A stretch of 64,000 bases of DNA from Hirundichthys speculiger (lineage: Eukaryota > Chordata > Actinopteri > Beloniformes > Exocoetidae). The stretch's first letter is position 1, and every line of letters begins with the position of its first letter. Shown here one piece after another: positions 1 through 13,189 of the stretch. The DNA lies in NCBI GenBank assembly GCA_018398805.1, contig JAGFBZ010000363.1, forward strand, positions 1,240,001 to 1,304,000, written 5' to 3'. The position numbers and the translations under genes were made by a program. The notes beneath the pieces are model-generated. The model saw nothing but the letters and a program-made list of their open reading frames with translations, had not been told where the DNA came from and ran no database searches.

Positions 1-3000
1 CATGAAGTAAACTGCACTGTAAGGCAGCATTGCAACCAAACCCAGGAAATGATTACAGAGTATAAATCACAGCATAACACAACACTGCATCTTCTCTTCC
101 CAAGAAACTAGTGGAAGACATAAACAGGGTTTTGCCTGATGCTATGATGGAGTGTGCCAGAGGGGAACTAGGTGAAGGAAAGTGGAAAGATGAGCCATAG
201 GCATGGCGGATTAGACTGCCTCGAGGCTCCTGAAGAGGAAAAAGAGGAAGAGATGAAACATGCAAGAACTGCAGTAGCTGTGGTAGCTGGTGGTTAAAAG
301 TACCTGGGATTCCAATCGCCGCTGGGTGTTGGAGTCACTCGGGGTCGTAGTCTATGTGGATCTCATCACACGCAGAGTGAAGGGTTTGGGGTATTTAGTT
401 GAGGTATTTAGCTTGGGTGGAATCATTCCAAAAGGTCAACAGTCACATAACCCTTGGAAAATGACACTGCCAGCAAGTCAAATACTGAACAGTTTGAAAG
501 TTGGCTTGAACTGGTGGGGAGGGAGCAAATATCATGAAGAGGTTGAAGTGCCAAAACAGTTCATTCATTGTTTTAACACTTGACCCAACAAAGCAAACCT
601 TTATCCACGACGACTTCTGCCTTTTCCACAGCAAACCAGGGTGAGGGGGGAAACCAGGGAACATAAACCCAACCGAGGTTTGCTTATAACTTATAACATG
701 TAATCAAGCTTGTGAAGCATCACTGTAGTGGTTGTAGAACGATGTCTAAGCCCTTACCTGAGTAAACTATAGTGCTGGAGGACAACAACAAACTGGACAC
801 ATGGATTGTTGAGCAATCCATGCAGCTCATGAATTCAAACAGGAAGTAAAGCATACACACATACACAGACACACAGACAGACAGTGTGTGTGTGTGCGTG
901 CGTCACTTTTAAGGGGAAGAAATACATCAGACGTGTTAGAGAATTCACCAAAGCTGTTCGTCCCCCTCACTTTTCTCTGGTTCCAGAGCAATCAACCATA
1001 GACCCGTATAATACACTCTCTCCTTGCTCAAACTTTCCTCTTGATCTATGTTTCATGCCTTGACTGGAGCGTATGAGGCCGAGCCAGCACACACAGCACT
1101 GCAGCACTTGTATCGAGTCACGAAATCATCCCGGCCTTGCAGGACAAGGAGATGAGAGAAGTTAATTAATCGCCAGCATCTCATTTTCTCTTTATAACAC
1201 TCTCATTTACTCTGTGGCTCGTTTTTGTGTCACTCCTGTCTTGCAATGGATTTGTCTAGTTATAAAGAGTTTCATGATAGTGTCATTGATTGCTGGTGGA
1301 TTTGAACCATTACAAGAGGACAACAGCTTAATTTTTTTTCCTCCTCAAAGACTAAACATCTTTTTGGCAATAATGTCAGGTTGTTAAGTTCGACAGAATA
1401 TATGTTTGAAATGAAAGAGCTGCATATTTTATATAGTATATGTATATATAGTTCCCAAACAGCTGATTTTCTTTATACACAGACTGTTCTTTCAGACTAA
1501 AAATAATTAACAAATATCTAGACAATCAGTCAGCTTTAGCTATGGGAGGATTTTCAGCATTTCTATTTTTTTTACTTAAATATCATGCACTTTTTTGGTG
1601 GGAAATAAGAAAGTCATCTGAGGATATTGTCTTGGACATGTGGAAATGGTGATAAATATTTTTCATAGTTTTCTCATATTTTATTAGCAAGTTCCAGCCC
1701 TACTTTGAGCTGTTCCCCTAGATGCTTTCCCTCAAATTAATGAACAAAAATACTCCATAACGCATTGTTAATCAATCCCCTGTTAGTCGAGATCTTGGGA
1801 TTTGGTGCTTTAATAGTCTTGTCATAATTGTTTAAAAGCATACTGCATTTTCAGGGAAAGTGACATCCTTGTAGATGAGAGAGGGGCAGTGTACAGTTGG
1901 ACTGTAAATTTTGGGGAAGTACATTTATATTAATAAAAAGTGGGACTGAGCCGGCAGCAGTGCCTCAGCTTATGACCCTGTGATGAATGGTTTATTGGCA
2001 TTTGTTTAGTGTTTCTGGAATATTCATTATTAGTATACACAAAGTATATCGATTTTATGCAGTCATGGGTGTGATTACTTATGGAAGTACCTTCTGATCC
2101 ATACCGAAGTGTACGGAAATAATTCAGCGGTAAGAAAAGTCGACTTGGTCGTGAACACATGAGCGCAACACATGGCCGTGAGGGTTTTGAGTGGTAACAC
2201 ACTGTGATGAAAAACAGGAGCAGTCAAATCATCAATACAAGCAAGTTGTTTCAGTCTTTATCCACTTGAGGCTTTGAAATTACTACGCAGCCCACAGGCC
2301 TCCTTCAGCGGGACTGTGCAGAGCCACAGCTGGATAAGGGTGTGAGTTAGAGGGAGGCGGACACATGCAGCAAAAGCAGGCGTGGGAGATGGAGAGAATC
2401 CAGTCAAAAGTCATGAAACGTGCCCTCTGAATAATCAACGCCTAAATCAATTTGTTCAACGTCCAAGAGAAGCGGGTGGACTACAGAGGAATGTGGTGAG
2501 TGGGAGGTCGCTCAGCACATTGGAGTCCATATCTCAGAGAAACACACAACAGCCGGAGAGACCGCCTGAGTGTAGAAAGACACGTCCACGAGGGATGGCA
2601 CTGAGGAGAGGACACACTCAAAAAAGACGCAACTTTGTATCATTCTTCTCTTCTTGCTTTCATTTTTCTTAGTTTTTATTAGGTGCTGCAATCCGCATAC
2701 ATCCCCATATTTCTTGAATCCTTCTAACTTCATTCAGATCGTATGAATTTTTAACAAAGTTCTTATTTCACTCTGCTACATATACTGCAAAGTGTTTTGT
2801 ATTAAAATTAAATAACACACACACCCTCACCTTGAGATCTTTGTACATATTTTTTTTTCATTTTCATACACAAATAAAATATTAACACAAAGCAAATAAG
2901 AGCTATATAACTGCACAAACAAAACAAGACATCACATGTCACTGAAATGAATACACCAGCCTTCTTATCTCTCTGTCAATAAGAAATGACAGACTATTTC

Positions 3001-4483
3001 TATAGTACGCTGAAACAAATATGGATTCATTGTAGGCTATTTGCTGTTTGCCTTGTGCTGGTAATGTTTACATTATGATAGAGGAACTTCGCTGGACTCA
3101 GAAGTGATATTTGGAGAGAACAAGAGTAGAAAAGGCCTGCAGGCAGGAGCTGGTCTGCTGTGGCCTGCTCAATAATGGCAGTTATTTTATGAACCCCCAC
3201 CCCCCGGCATTTTGATTTTAATACCCTTCCATTCTCCGCCTCTTTCTCCCTTCCCTTTTCAGTGCTTCTTTTGTCTAAAAAAGATTTTCCTTCACTTGTA
3301 TTTGAATTCTTCAACTGTTTGGTCGTCAAGAAAACCATGCCAGTAGACTGTCTCTGCCTTTTCACTCATTTTTCCTGAACACTGGAAAGAAAGAAGGGTG
3401 ACCAAAGGTGGGAGGATGACAGAAGCTGGCTAAGATTATATATCAGAGTCTTAATTTCAATGACAAATTAATTTCTGGACAAATTATGATGAGGAACCCC
3501 ACTGATAATTGCTAAGGGAAATTGGGGATGGTTTGGAAGATTAAATAAAACAAAAACAGTCACTACAACGAAGGGATATTAAATTACCACCCCAAAAAAA
3601 ACTAAAGGTAGGCTAATCAATTACATAGAAACAAAGCAAAGAAGATATATTTTATAAGGTTTACTAAGGTTGATTTCGGTCCAGAAAATATTAAGAAAGG
3701 AAATAAAAACAGAGAAACAAAAAGGAGCCTTGTCTTTGACCTGATGTGCTATTTTCCTGCAAGCAATGGCAAGGCAAAGGTAAGAGAAAATAAGAAAAGC
3801 CTGGGAGAGGGCGGGTGAGAAGACAGTGGCTGGGAAAGGGAAGGAGAGAGTAAACAGGACCCAGACGGAGACAAAAAAGAGAAGAATGGATATAGAAGAG
3901 AAGAGTGTGAGTGGCAGGCGACCGCGCACGGCTGCCGAGGCTCAGACTGTTCTGATCCAATGACATTTACAGAGTGGCCGATCGCTCTTTGCCATCCTCC
4001 CCACTGAAAAGTTCAAACGCATGAAGCTCCACAGAGGAAATGCTACGCCATGTGGATTAACACACTCTCTCACATCCCTCTGCAGGCCTCCTCTCCGTCT
4101 ATGTGTGCTGCAGCTGTCAGTCTGTAGCTGTGAGTGTCAGTCTGGTTTCATGTCGGTCTCCCACCTGTGCCTGCATTTTTCGACAACAAAGAACCCATTC
4201 CCAGCGCTGTTCAAAAAAAAAACTGCAAAACTTTCTGTGTGTGTGTGTTTTTGTGTCTGACAGATGGATAGGAAGAGTAGTATAGGATCTGTGGAGGGGA
4301 AAAGGCTAAGGACATGGACCTAATAAAAGCTGAGCAGTTTCCTAACTTTTGGCCCAACAGTGTAACTGACTCACTAAATTGGAGGAATCACTAAAACTGA
4401 ACTAACAACCTTTTGGTGTAAAAACAGAACAGAATAATTTGATCATAGTGGATCTTATTATACTACAAATACAATCAGTATTA
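1..4483. other. noncoding stretch, no gene seen
   Basis: Low-GC unique-looking DNA with many in-frame stops. The open frames here (for example 53-265 minus and 3027-3365 minus) are low-complexity and show no domain. Short CA/TG runs lie at about 856-902 and T or A runs occur throughout. It is probably pacrg intron or flanking intergenic DNA. Confidence 0.6.
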
Positions 4484-5170
4484 CAGTGATCCCTTGTCAC
4501 TTCGCGGTTTGAGTACCGCGGTTTTAGTGCTTCGCTGATTTTTTTCAGAAATATATAATATAATTTAAAACATTTTTAAAAATCGCGGAAGCATCACTGG
4601 TTGTTGTGTGCGTTCTCTCACAGTGAAGAAATGCTGTGAGCCAGCCTGGCCCCTTTAAGAAGGTGGCCTTATGGGTAATGATGTGGCCTTATGGGTAATG
4701 TAGTCTGTGTGTCGTGGGACGGCAGAAGAAAACAAGGTTAGATGAAAAGTGGAGTGGGCATAAACAGCAGCCCAGCGTGTATAGATTTACATTCTCTGTT
4801 AATGGACAGGAGCCGAACAATACAACCTGTGTGATGTTACAAGTTCCTGCAGTGCCAGAATAAAGTGCTCGTTCCATGCAGAGAAAACCCGACTTTTTGT
4901 TTTGTTGCTGTTAGCGTGTTAGCCACTAATTACGAGCCAAAAATGGCACAATACCAGCAGTTTGTTTACTACGGTTCAGAGAGGCTGTGAAGGAAACAGA
5001 CCACAGTTAAGTCTTGTTTCGCTGCAGTGCCTCGCTACTTTTTGGGGTTTTTTTAAACATATTTTAAACACATTATTGAGGCTCGGGGGGCTCCGGCTCC
5101 AGATTGCAGATTTTGATTGTCGTGGGGGGGGCGCCGGTCCCTATTAACCGTGAAAAATAAGGGATCACTG
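4484..5170. mobile_element. Tigger/pogo-like nonautonomous DNA transposon (MITE)
   Basis: The element begins CAGTGATCCCTT and ends AAGGGATCACTG, a perfect 12-bp terminal inverted repeat. It is flanked on both sides by TA (4482-4483 and 5171-5172), the target duplication expected of Tc1/mariner/pogo elements. The CAGTGATCCCTTG...CGCGGTT terminal sequence resembles Tigger-type ends. It is 687 bp long with no transposase-sized frame, so it would need enzyme from elsewhere. Its right-hand part, from the GGTTCAGAGAGG segment to the end, recurs at 56278-56491. Confidence 0.8.
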
Positions 5171-5339
5171 TATATTGATATTAATGTACATATGTCGATA
5201 TCCTACTACATTTGCTTCTTGGTTTGTGGTGTAGCCTCCCCTGGAGAAAAGTGCACCAGCCACCACTGGTTATATAAACATTTTTAAAGCATGGTGGGGT
5301 TCAATTTTCTACTAGGAAGAAAAAATATTCAGAAGTGAA

Positions 5340-5950
5340 AGGTATGCAAGTGGCCAAAAGTGTTCCCAAGAGTGGACGTAGTTAGACTGTGCAATATTGA
5401 GAGAAATGCAAATAGACTCAAAAGCTACATGTCACACCTTGCAGGCCTCACTGAGCATGCTGAGTGTTAAAAGCCATGGCAGCACAATTAGAAGAAGACT
5501 GAACAAGTACAACTTGGTGGGAAGTGTCACTTGGAAAAAGCTTCTTCCGCCTAAGAGCACAGCTGAAGTTTGCAAAACTGTATCTGAACAACGACTTCTA
5601 TGAACACATGATCCATAGGACTTAAGCACCTTGCAGTCATTGAGTCAACTGTCAACTCTTCTGAATACCAGAGTATTCTAGACAAAAGGAGTTAAAGCTT
5701 TGAAACTGGGTCATGCAACAGAACAGTGATCCAAAGCACACCAGCAAATCTACATAAGAATGGCTGAAAAATAAAAGAATCAAGGTTTTGGTTTAGCCTA
5801 GTCAAAGTCCAGACCTCAGTTGAAATGCTTAAGAGGGCTTTGCATAAGGAAATCCCCAAAAGCCTCAATGAACTGGAGCAAAATTGTAAAGAGGAATGGG
5901 CAAAAATTGCCCAACAATGATGTGAGAGACTATTGAGGTACTCAGTATTG
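5340..5950 (+). pseudogene. Tc1/mariner transposase relic, internally deleted
   Basis: Several short translated pieces match the Tc1-family transposase in order. They cover the N-terminal DNA-binding part (region 5397-5600, ending near the EVCKTVSEQRLL piece), then, after a jump, the 'cttgcagtcattgag' block and the end of the catalytic domain (a 'GHATEQ.SKAHQ' piece and a 'QSPDL' piece near 5800). The central section with the first catalytic Asp is missing and stops interrupt the rest. The second copy of the same family is at 13190-14590. No clear terminal repeats remain. Confidence 0.8.
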
Positions 5951-5961
5951 CCTACATTAGG

Positions 5962-6034
5962 TTATTTATTTATTTATTTATTTATTTATTTCCTTTTTTG
6001 GCTCCATTTTTATAAAAATAAATAAATAAAAATA
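5962..6034. repeat. (TTTA)n followed by A-rich mirror
   Basis: About seven TTTA units at 5962-5990 are followed, after a short spacer, by AAATA-type repeats. The two arms are roughly complementary, so the tract could fold as a weak AT hairpin. Confidence 0.75.
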
Positions 6035-7259
6035 GATGTGAATGTTGTTGTTTATATGTGGTTATATTAGCATTGTGTTATGACCTGCTGTGATTCAGTG
6101 ATATCTATTATGTTTTTACAGCAATAGAAGAATTTGACGTAAGAACTAGCTACGAATATGAATATAAACCTATTAGTACCTGAAACTTCCGTATTAATAC
6201 ATTAAGTACCTATAGTATATAGAATAGTAATAGTATATTCCGCCGCACTCAGGCACAACAAATGCAAAAGAAATTAGACTTTATGTGTTAAGTATTAAAT
6301 AAGACAGAAAAAAAAACATTAATACTCTGTTGAGACAATAACTTGAGGACCAATGCCCTCACTGATCACCTCTCCAACTATGGTGCTTGAACTTTCTGTG
6401 TCCTCTGTCTCTCCCACCTTGACCTGCAGCCAGGAGTAAATCCACCTGAAAAGATGATGGCCGGCCTGCCCTCTCTCTCACCTCTTTATCAGACAGTTGG
6501 CATGGCCTGGCAAAAATTTGATCAACTCTTGTGACCTCTGCTCTTGTTTCCAGAGGTCAGCCGCACATCTTTGCACCGTCTCCGAGGCAGTGACAGGCTC
6601 TCTTAAATGAAATCTTATTTCTCTCTCTTTTCCTGCCTCTTTGTTTTTAATCTTCCTCTGGCTTGGTGTATTAACCCAGACGTGATCTTTCTCAGCTCAG
6701 ACTTGAAGGACGGAACTTTTTTCATTTTTTTTTCCTCTTTCTGAAGCAGCACCTGAGTTTTGCATTATATATTTCAGTCTAGACAGATTCTTTTGTGCGA
6801 GTCAATATTACCCAGACCGATATTTATGGCGCATGATTAACGGACAAGCTGTTCTTCGGTGTACAGGTACAGCAGTCAGGCATGCAGTCATAGCTCCCTT
6901 GATTGGATTCGATTGCAGGACAGCTGAAATGCAAAGAACACTGATTGTACATTGTCTGTAAAAACTGTTATTTGGTGTCCAAGATTGCAGGCTGTGTTTC
7001 TTGTTCAAGGGCCTGCAAACAATGAAAATTAAAAAGGACTTTTAAAAGGAGTCAGATTTGAATGGTTAAGTATATTTTCAAAAATTGTTACCCTGCCAGT
7101 TTTTATTTGACTCAAATATTTGATTCAGTCTCCATGTTGGTGTTTCTTTGTATTTATGCCCACTAACAATTATTTATGATTTGGATTGTTTTTTCTTTGT
7201 TAAACAGAGATGGAAATGGGAATTTCCCACATACATAAACGAAATTTACACTGAGCATC
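6035..7259. other. noncoding stretch, no gene seen
   Basis: Unique-looking DNA with pyrimidine-rich patches at 6390-6670. There is no open frame above background and no recognisable repeat. Confidence 0.55.
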
Positions 7260-7800
7260 AATGACCTTGAGTGAATCGTGGACATTTGCGTCAATGAGAG
7301 TGATCCCACCAGAACCATGGTGGAGCGGCGGTCCACGAACCGTTTCAGGTGGACAAGAAATCAGTCGATAAAGAATGAGGAGTTTCCTCATGTTTTCACC
7401 CCACCCCACTGCATTTCAGGAAGGGGTCGCCATGTTGAAAGGGCGCGCTATCCGTTGCCATGGTTACCCTAACAGCAAGGCTACGAGAGAAAGCATCTGA
7501 GAGACACAGAGAGAGAAGCTTGCTGTATGTTGGATTTTTTTTTGCAATGTGGAGCAGTTCCTTGGGAAGAAACGGAGAAGTAGAAAACAAAAGAAAAGGG
7601 GCTCTAATGGGAGAATCTAAAGACCAGTGGCAAGCAGCCGTATTTTGAGAAACTGCTGGAGATCAATAACATCGATCCAAACATGTCCGTACGACACAGC
7701 AGTGTCATGCTGACAAGGCCGTAAAACGAAACCAACTAAACTCGACTCAAAACAACGCCTCGAATGAATCCTTTCTGATGGTGTGATATGTGACGATATG
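7260..7800. promoter_or_regulatory. CpG-containing island with an RFX X-box-like site
   Basis: This stretch has visibly more CpG dinucleotides than its AT-rich surroundings. At 7454-7467 it carries GTTGCCATGGTTAC, which matches the RFX X-box consensus (GTNRCC, spacer, RGYAAC) at all but one position. X-boxes mark promoters or enhancers of ciliary genes, and pacrg is a ciliary gene, but this site lies far downstream of the pacrg exons seen here. A plus-strand open stretch near 7610-7725 (protein-like PYFEKLLEINNIDPN) sits beside it and is unrecognised. The piece may instead be part of an old transposon; function is inferred. Confidence 0.35.
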
Positions 7801-10334
7801 TGAGATATGTGACGTTAGTTTCTTATTCTCTGTTTGCACTATTCATCCAGAGTTGTAAGATCACAGCAGTGATATTTGAAACCATCAGTGTTCTATTATT
7901 TGTTACCAATGTCTAATGAATAATAAGTTAAAGAAAATATTGAACTCTCAATAACCTACGACTTCTAAAACTCTGGTAAAACAAAAATATAACGTGGGTA
8001 CAGCTATGCTTTTGCATCAACTTTAATTGACAAGGACTCAGTGCTACCGCTCATTCTGTAACTAGCTGCTATACTTTGTTGAAAAGAACCTGAAACTACA
8101 GAGGGCAAAATCAGGGATGACCTCTCAGTAATATCTGCAAGAAACTACACGTCAGAGCAACACATACCATTTTTGTATTGAGAAGAGATACATATGCCCC
8201 TCTGCTGTCTGCATTTGAAGTTGGCATTGGTCCACACAGGCAGACGCAGAAGCCATTAATTGGCCGAGAGGCATCAGCAATAGGTTTTAGCAACACGCAC
8301 ACACACACATCACATAAAGATCTGTTTTTGTGACTTCCATTTTAGAGTCACTTCCAATATGTTGCCTGATGCTGTGCTCCCGAATTATTCCCCTCAGGTA
8401 TGTAATCTCTTCATTAAGGCTGTGGCAATCAGAGGGGAAAAAAGTATGGCTCCTCGTAAAGAGAATAGATTACTTCCCCCATCTTTCACAGAAAGCCGTT
8501 TGCAAGAGTAGACACTCTACTCCATTTTCATTAGCGGCCTGACTACTATATATTCTCCATATAATTGAGGTTGAAACCTTCTGCACTGTAATGGCTTCTT
8601 CCATAACAGTCTTTTAAAAGTGAAAGTCTGCCATCCTTGGATGCTGTGTGATTTAGTTTCGAGTTGGACAGGGTGTGCACGCAGCTGTTTGTGTAAGTTG
8701 ACATCAGCTACATCACTTCTTCTCATCTTCTTCTCAAGCTACTTTTCAAAGATAGTTTTGAACGAACAAGGCACGTCCCTCACTTTCTGAGAGACAATCT
8801 TGCAAAAGTCAAGATCAAAAAATGAATCCTCACACCTCTAATTGACAGCCAAGACTCCTAAATCCAAGAGGTAGTTTGGTCATTGTCATGTACAACATTT
8901 TAAGCGATGCAATTTGACAAAAAAAAGCTTAATCCTCTTTATGTGTGCTGCTTATGCATGAGTTTAAAAATCTCCCTTTTTACTCAGCTTCTTTTATACT
9001 TTATCTCTTAATGATAGTCCATGTTTGCTGTTGTTTTATGATAAGATGTTTCTGCAAGAAGGAGATTATAATGTTTACGATTATTTTATGAACTACAAAC
9101 CACTTTATAGGCATAACAGTAAGCAATAATAACAAAGCTTTCAAATCAGACTGACATAGGCTTTGATCTATTCACTCACTATAGTTACTAAATTTGCCTC
9201 TTTGCCCTGCAAGCAAAACAGTGCATTAATTAACACACATACCTACATTCCAGATACGGCTGTGCAGCTTGATAAAACCTTGCACATTTTCAGCTAAAGA
9301 CCTCAGACACAACACAAGCAGCACATTTCCCTATCAGCTTCAATTTCCCTGCATTACTCAATCCGATTGAACATCTGAGGAGGCGACGTCTGAGGGGGAA
9401 TTAAGCTGATGAAAGGTAGCTCTCAGGATCCAGACTCAAACAGAAGTCAAGATGGTCAAAGTTAAATCTGAGTTAAAACAGCTAATGAAACAAAACATTT
9501 CGAGACTGTCATAAAGTGGCGATTTCAGATTAGATTATCTTAAAGGCACTAGACTGTAATATGATTTTGCTTCACTCTCCACCACAGATGGTCACAAATA
9601 GGAGACACCGTGGCAAAGAATCATCTGTTCTCGTTATCTAAACTGAAATCCATCAAGAAGATGAAAGTCATATATATTCCACCATTACATCAATCTTGGT
9701 TTAACTTGCAATATAAAGATTCAAACAATTTCAAAATAAGGCCCTATGTTAAAGAAACCCACATGCATCCTATACTTCCAGATTATTAGCCCAGTTTGCA
9801 CCATCAAACCTACTTACATCATGGACAACTTAGATTTCCAAAGTTAGCCTGGGTGATTTGTGGCTGTGTGTAAATTGAAAGTTTCAGCCTGAGTCAAAGC
9901 AGAGTCATAAATAGGAGATAGCAGAGGACGACAGCCTCCTGCCACATTCGGGGTAATTGATGGGAGGCCAGAAGCCTCACATGGATGAGAAATGCTTTCT
10001 TAATAACTGTCTCATCAAAACATATCACTCTGATCGCTCCTGAAGCCAAAGTGTAAAATGGTGAACCAAAGAGACCACAGGGTGCTGGACAATATGTTAT
10101 GGCAATTTTGCAGTTCTGTTCCTTGGCAATTTTTGTGTTTTATTGTGCCGTGTGTGTGTGAATCGCAGACAAAGTTATGTTTGCTGACATTTGTGTTGCA
10201 TCATTTTTTTAATTTTTTTTTTGCCCCACTGTTTTTTTGGTTTGTGACATAGCAGGAGGTTTGCTATCCAGGGTGGGTGACCCTGCCAAGTGGGTGGTGT
10301 GGAAACAGTGAAATATTTATTAAATACATGTTAA
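7801..10334. other. noncoding stretch, no gene seen
   Basis: AT-rich single-copy-looking DNA with no convincing exon, RNA gene or repeat. Poly-T runs lie near 10205-10240. Confidence 0.55.
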
Positions 10335-10420
10335 AATGTAGGCTCCAGCAGATCCCCGTGACCTTGCAGAGGATGAAATGGGTATACATAATGACTGGAT
10401 GGATGGATGGATGGATGTTT
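10335..10420 (+). repeat. LINE 3' tail ending in (GGAT)n
   Basis: The text around 10340-10390 (GGCTCCAGCAGATCCCCGTG, then a GACCTTGCAGAGGATGAAATG-like piece) followed by GGATGGATGGATGGATG resembles the 3' end of teleost RTE-type LINEs and their SINE relatives, which end in GGAT repeats. Only the tail is present. Confidence 0.6.
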
Positions 10421-12104
10421 AAAATGTTGTTTTATGAAACTAAATAAGGGGTAGCACTGTGTGTTTAAAAACTTGTATTTTTTTTTTCAAGGTGGACATC
10501 AACAGGAAATGTTATGAGAAGCAGCAGAGCTGAGTATGTAAGTTGCAGCCATGAAAGATTTGCCAAACCTTCTCTGCCAATGCCTAGCAGGTTTTTTTTT
10601 TGTGCTGTTATGATTGACTCTTGTTCCGAGATTCCCGTACCCCCAGGTACTGGCAACTGTCCTGCACATGTGGAAGAACCTTATGTTCAACAATGAGTCC
10701 AGATTTTGCACACGGCACTTGGATCATAGGATTTTGTCATTCCTGTATGGGTTTGCTTAAATTAAACTCCATGTATGAATACATACATTTAGTCCGTGCA
10801 TGCATGAATTGAGGGTGTGAACGATGCTGTATGTATGTATGCCCCTAGTTTGTATATGTATATATAGGCCCTAGTTTAAGAGTGCTTGTCCTGCAATGTG
10901 ATGAAGCAGCAACATCTGACATCTGTGTGAGTGTCTGTATGTGTTAGTAACCACACAACCCAGCTCTCAAGAGGACCATCAATGCCTGAGTGTTTGAAAG
11001 AATAATAAAATTGAGTAGGGTGGGGAGGAGCCTGCGACCACCTATCGATCCCTCTGCTGTTTCTCAAATTAAGACGGAGGGATGAGTGTGAGAGACAGAG
11101 AGGGAGATAGACAGGGGCTCTGGGTGATGAAGAAGATGGTGGCAGATTTGGAAATGGCTGAAACCAGTGCCAAGTATAGGATGACAAAGGCTGAAAGAGG
11201 AAGAATGAGAGAGAAATGAAGATTTGGTTAGAGGAGAATGAGAGAAGTTAGTGGAGTGAATGACAGACTTTCAGTCCAATTAAGTGCCATCCAAGTGGAG
11301 GCGACTGTCCCCGTCTCTTCTGCAAGGACTGCACAGTCTCAGCTTTCAAGGGCATATTTCTCAACACGTGGCAAAAAAAAGCAAAAAAAAAAAAAAAGCA
11401 CACAAACCTCATTGCACATCCATGAATTTTTTATGTGCATGTACATGGCTGCACAAATTCATCAGAGCTGAAAAGCACACAGGTAATATCTTTAGAGACT
11501 TACCACAAAAAACACCCCAGACAGTATAATCTTGCACATCTCCTGAGGTACTCAGCCTTTGGAGAGCCTGGGGAAATATCGGCGCCAAAGATGGCTGGAG
11601 CCAGCAGCTACTGGTCCCAGGGTAAAAAAGTGTGCCAGAGGCTAACCCACTCATCTCTGCTCTACCCACCCACTGCTGAGGGAAGGCACACACACGATCC
11701 TGGCGTAAGCTACACATCAATTACAAACACACACACACGTTATGTCGCCACATACTTTACTGGGGATGCAGCAGTTTAACTTGTCAGTCTTAATATTGAT
11801 GTATGAGCTTTAAGGTGTTACAACTCTCCAAATCCAGAGGCTTATTATCATATGCAATTTCAGCTGAATTTCCATATAACTGACAAGCAAATCCGAATTT
11901 TTGCTAAATGGAAAATGCATATTAGGTACCTTTCCGTTATCTCAGCTGGACAGAACAAACTGGGCTTCACAGGTGGTGTCAGAACCCGGTGGTGTAAGTT
12001 AAGTTATGCAAGGCTGTAAAAACAAATTGAAATGGGTAGAGGTTGTAAAGATGACATAAATGAAATCAGACACCATATACAGGAGAACGGACAATGGTTT
12101 GTGG
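10421..12104. other. noncoding stretch, no gene seen
   Basis: No supported gene. Overlapping short frames at 10465-10812 and 11238-11779 are on both strands and lack domains. An A-run lies at about 11380-11397 and a short CA run at 11729-11738. Confidence 0.55.
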
Positions 12105-12675
12105 AATTTGTTTTTTTTTTTTTGTTTTGTTTATTTATTTTAACCTTGATGCAATGATTTGCTCTCATAAACCCATATTTTATTCCCAATAAATCATAAA
12201 GAACATATGAGCATATGATGAAACTGAAACATTTTACCATTTCATGGAAAATATTAGCTCATTCTGATGGAAACAACACATCTCGAAACAGCTGGAACAG
12301 GTTGGTGCTCACCATCACGTAGCATCTCCTCTTCTTTTAACAACTGTCTGAGAATGTATGGGAAGTGAGAGGACAGGAATGCTCTCCCAGTCTTGTCTGA
12401 CGCAGGATTCTAGCTGCTCAAAAGTCCTGATCTGGACAGCAGGCAGGTAGGTTCAGCACCCAGACTCTTCTCCTGTGAAGCCATGTGTGGTGGCAGGGTT
12501 GTGGTTGCTACTATATCCAGTAATGATGCTGACCTGTGGCCAGTTGACCTAATTAGTTGTCAAAAGCTCCTCCATTAGATTTTGATTTGCGCCACTTACG
12601 TTTTCAGCCTTTTGTTGCCCCTGTTCCCCGTGTTGCTTCCATCACAGTCAAAATGAGCTAATATTTTCACACAGC
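12105..12675. mobile_element. palindromic nonautonomous DNA element common in fish
   Basis: The left part (12236-12305) and right part (12606-12672) are inverted copies of each other around the shared AATGAGCTAATATTTTC core and a CTGTTCC...GTGTTG block. Between them is a segment (12310-12490) with GTCTGACGCAGGATTCTAGC and CAGACTCTTCTCCTGTGAAG, which I recognise as a frequent teleost interspersed repeat. Left of the arm is a further piece (ATAAACCCATATTTTATTCC). No coding capacity is visible. The superfamily is uncertain and target duplications are not clear. Confidence 0.65.
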
Positions 12676-13189
12676 ACCCCAACTGTTTTTCCATTTTACC
12701 CTTTGTGCAATGAAGTTTTCTCAAAATTTCTTTTGAAATGATGCAAAATAACAATGAAAACCTTGATTGAAGCGCAAATACTGAGAACAAATCACAGCAG
12801 CTATTTCTAAACTGCAACAGGCTGTTTAGCTGCCTAAAATTAATGCACTCTAAAAATAAAGAAAAAAGAAATTGTCTATGCATTTTGCTACTAACATCAG
12901 CAAACCCAGTCCTCCCAGAGTGCATGATTTTATGTTAACGCAACTGGGCATTGTGCTTCCAGACATTTACAGCATCTCATTTCTAAAATGTTTTCCCTGC
13001 AGCTGCATTAACAAAACAGTGAGAGCTGACAGAGGAAGTGTGATTAATGAAATAGAGGACAGAACTGTGAAACAGGGTGTCGATATTTATGACCCAGATT
13101 CAGTTTCTGTTCATGAACTATTTCAACAATACCAAGTACAGATGAAAAACCAGTGCTTAACTGAATACCTAAATTCATAGACATCAATC

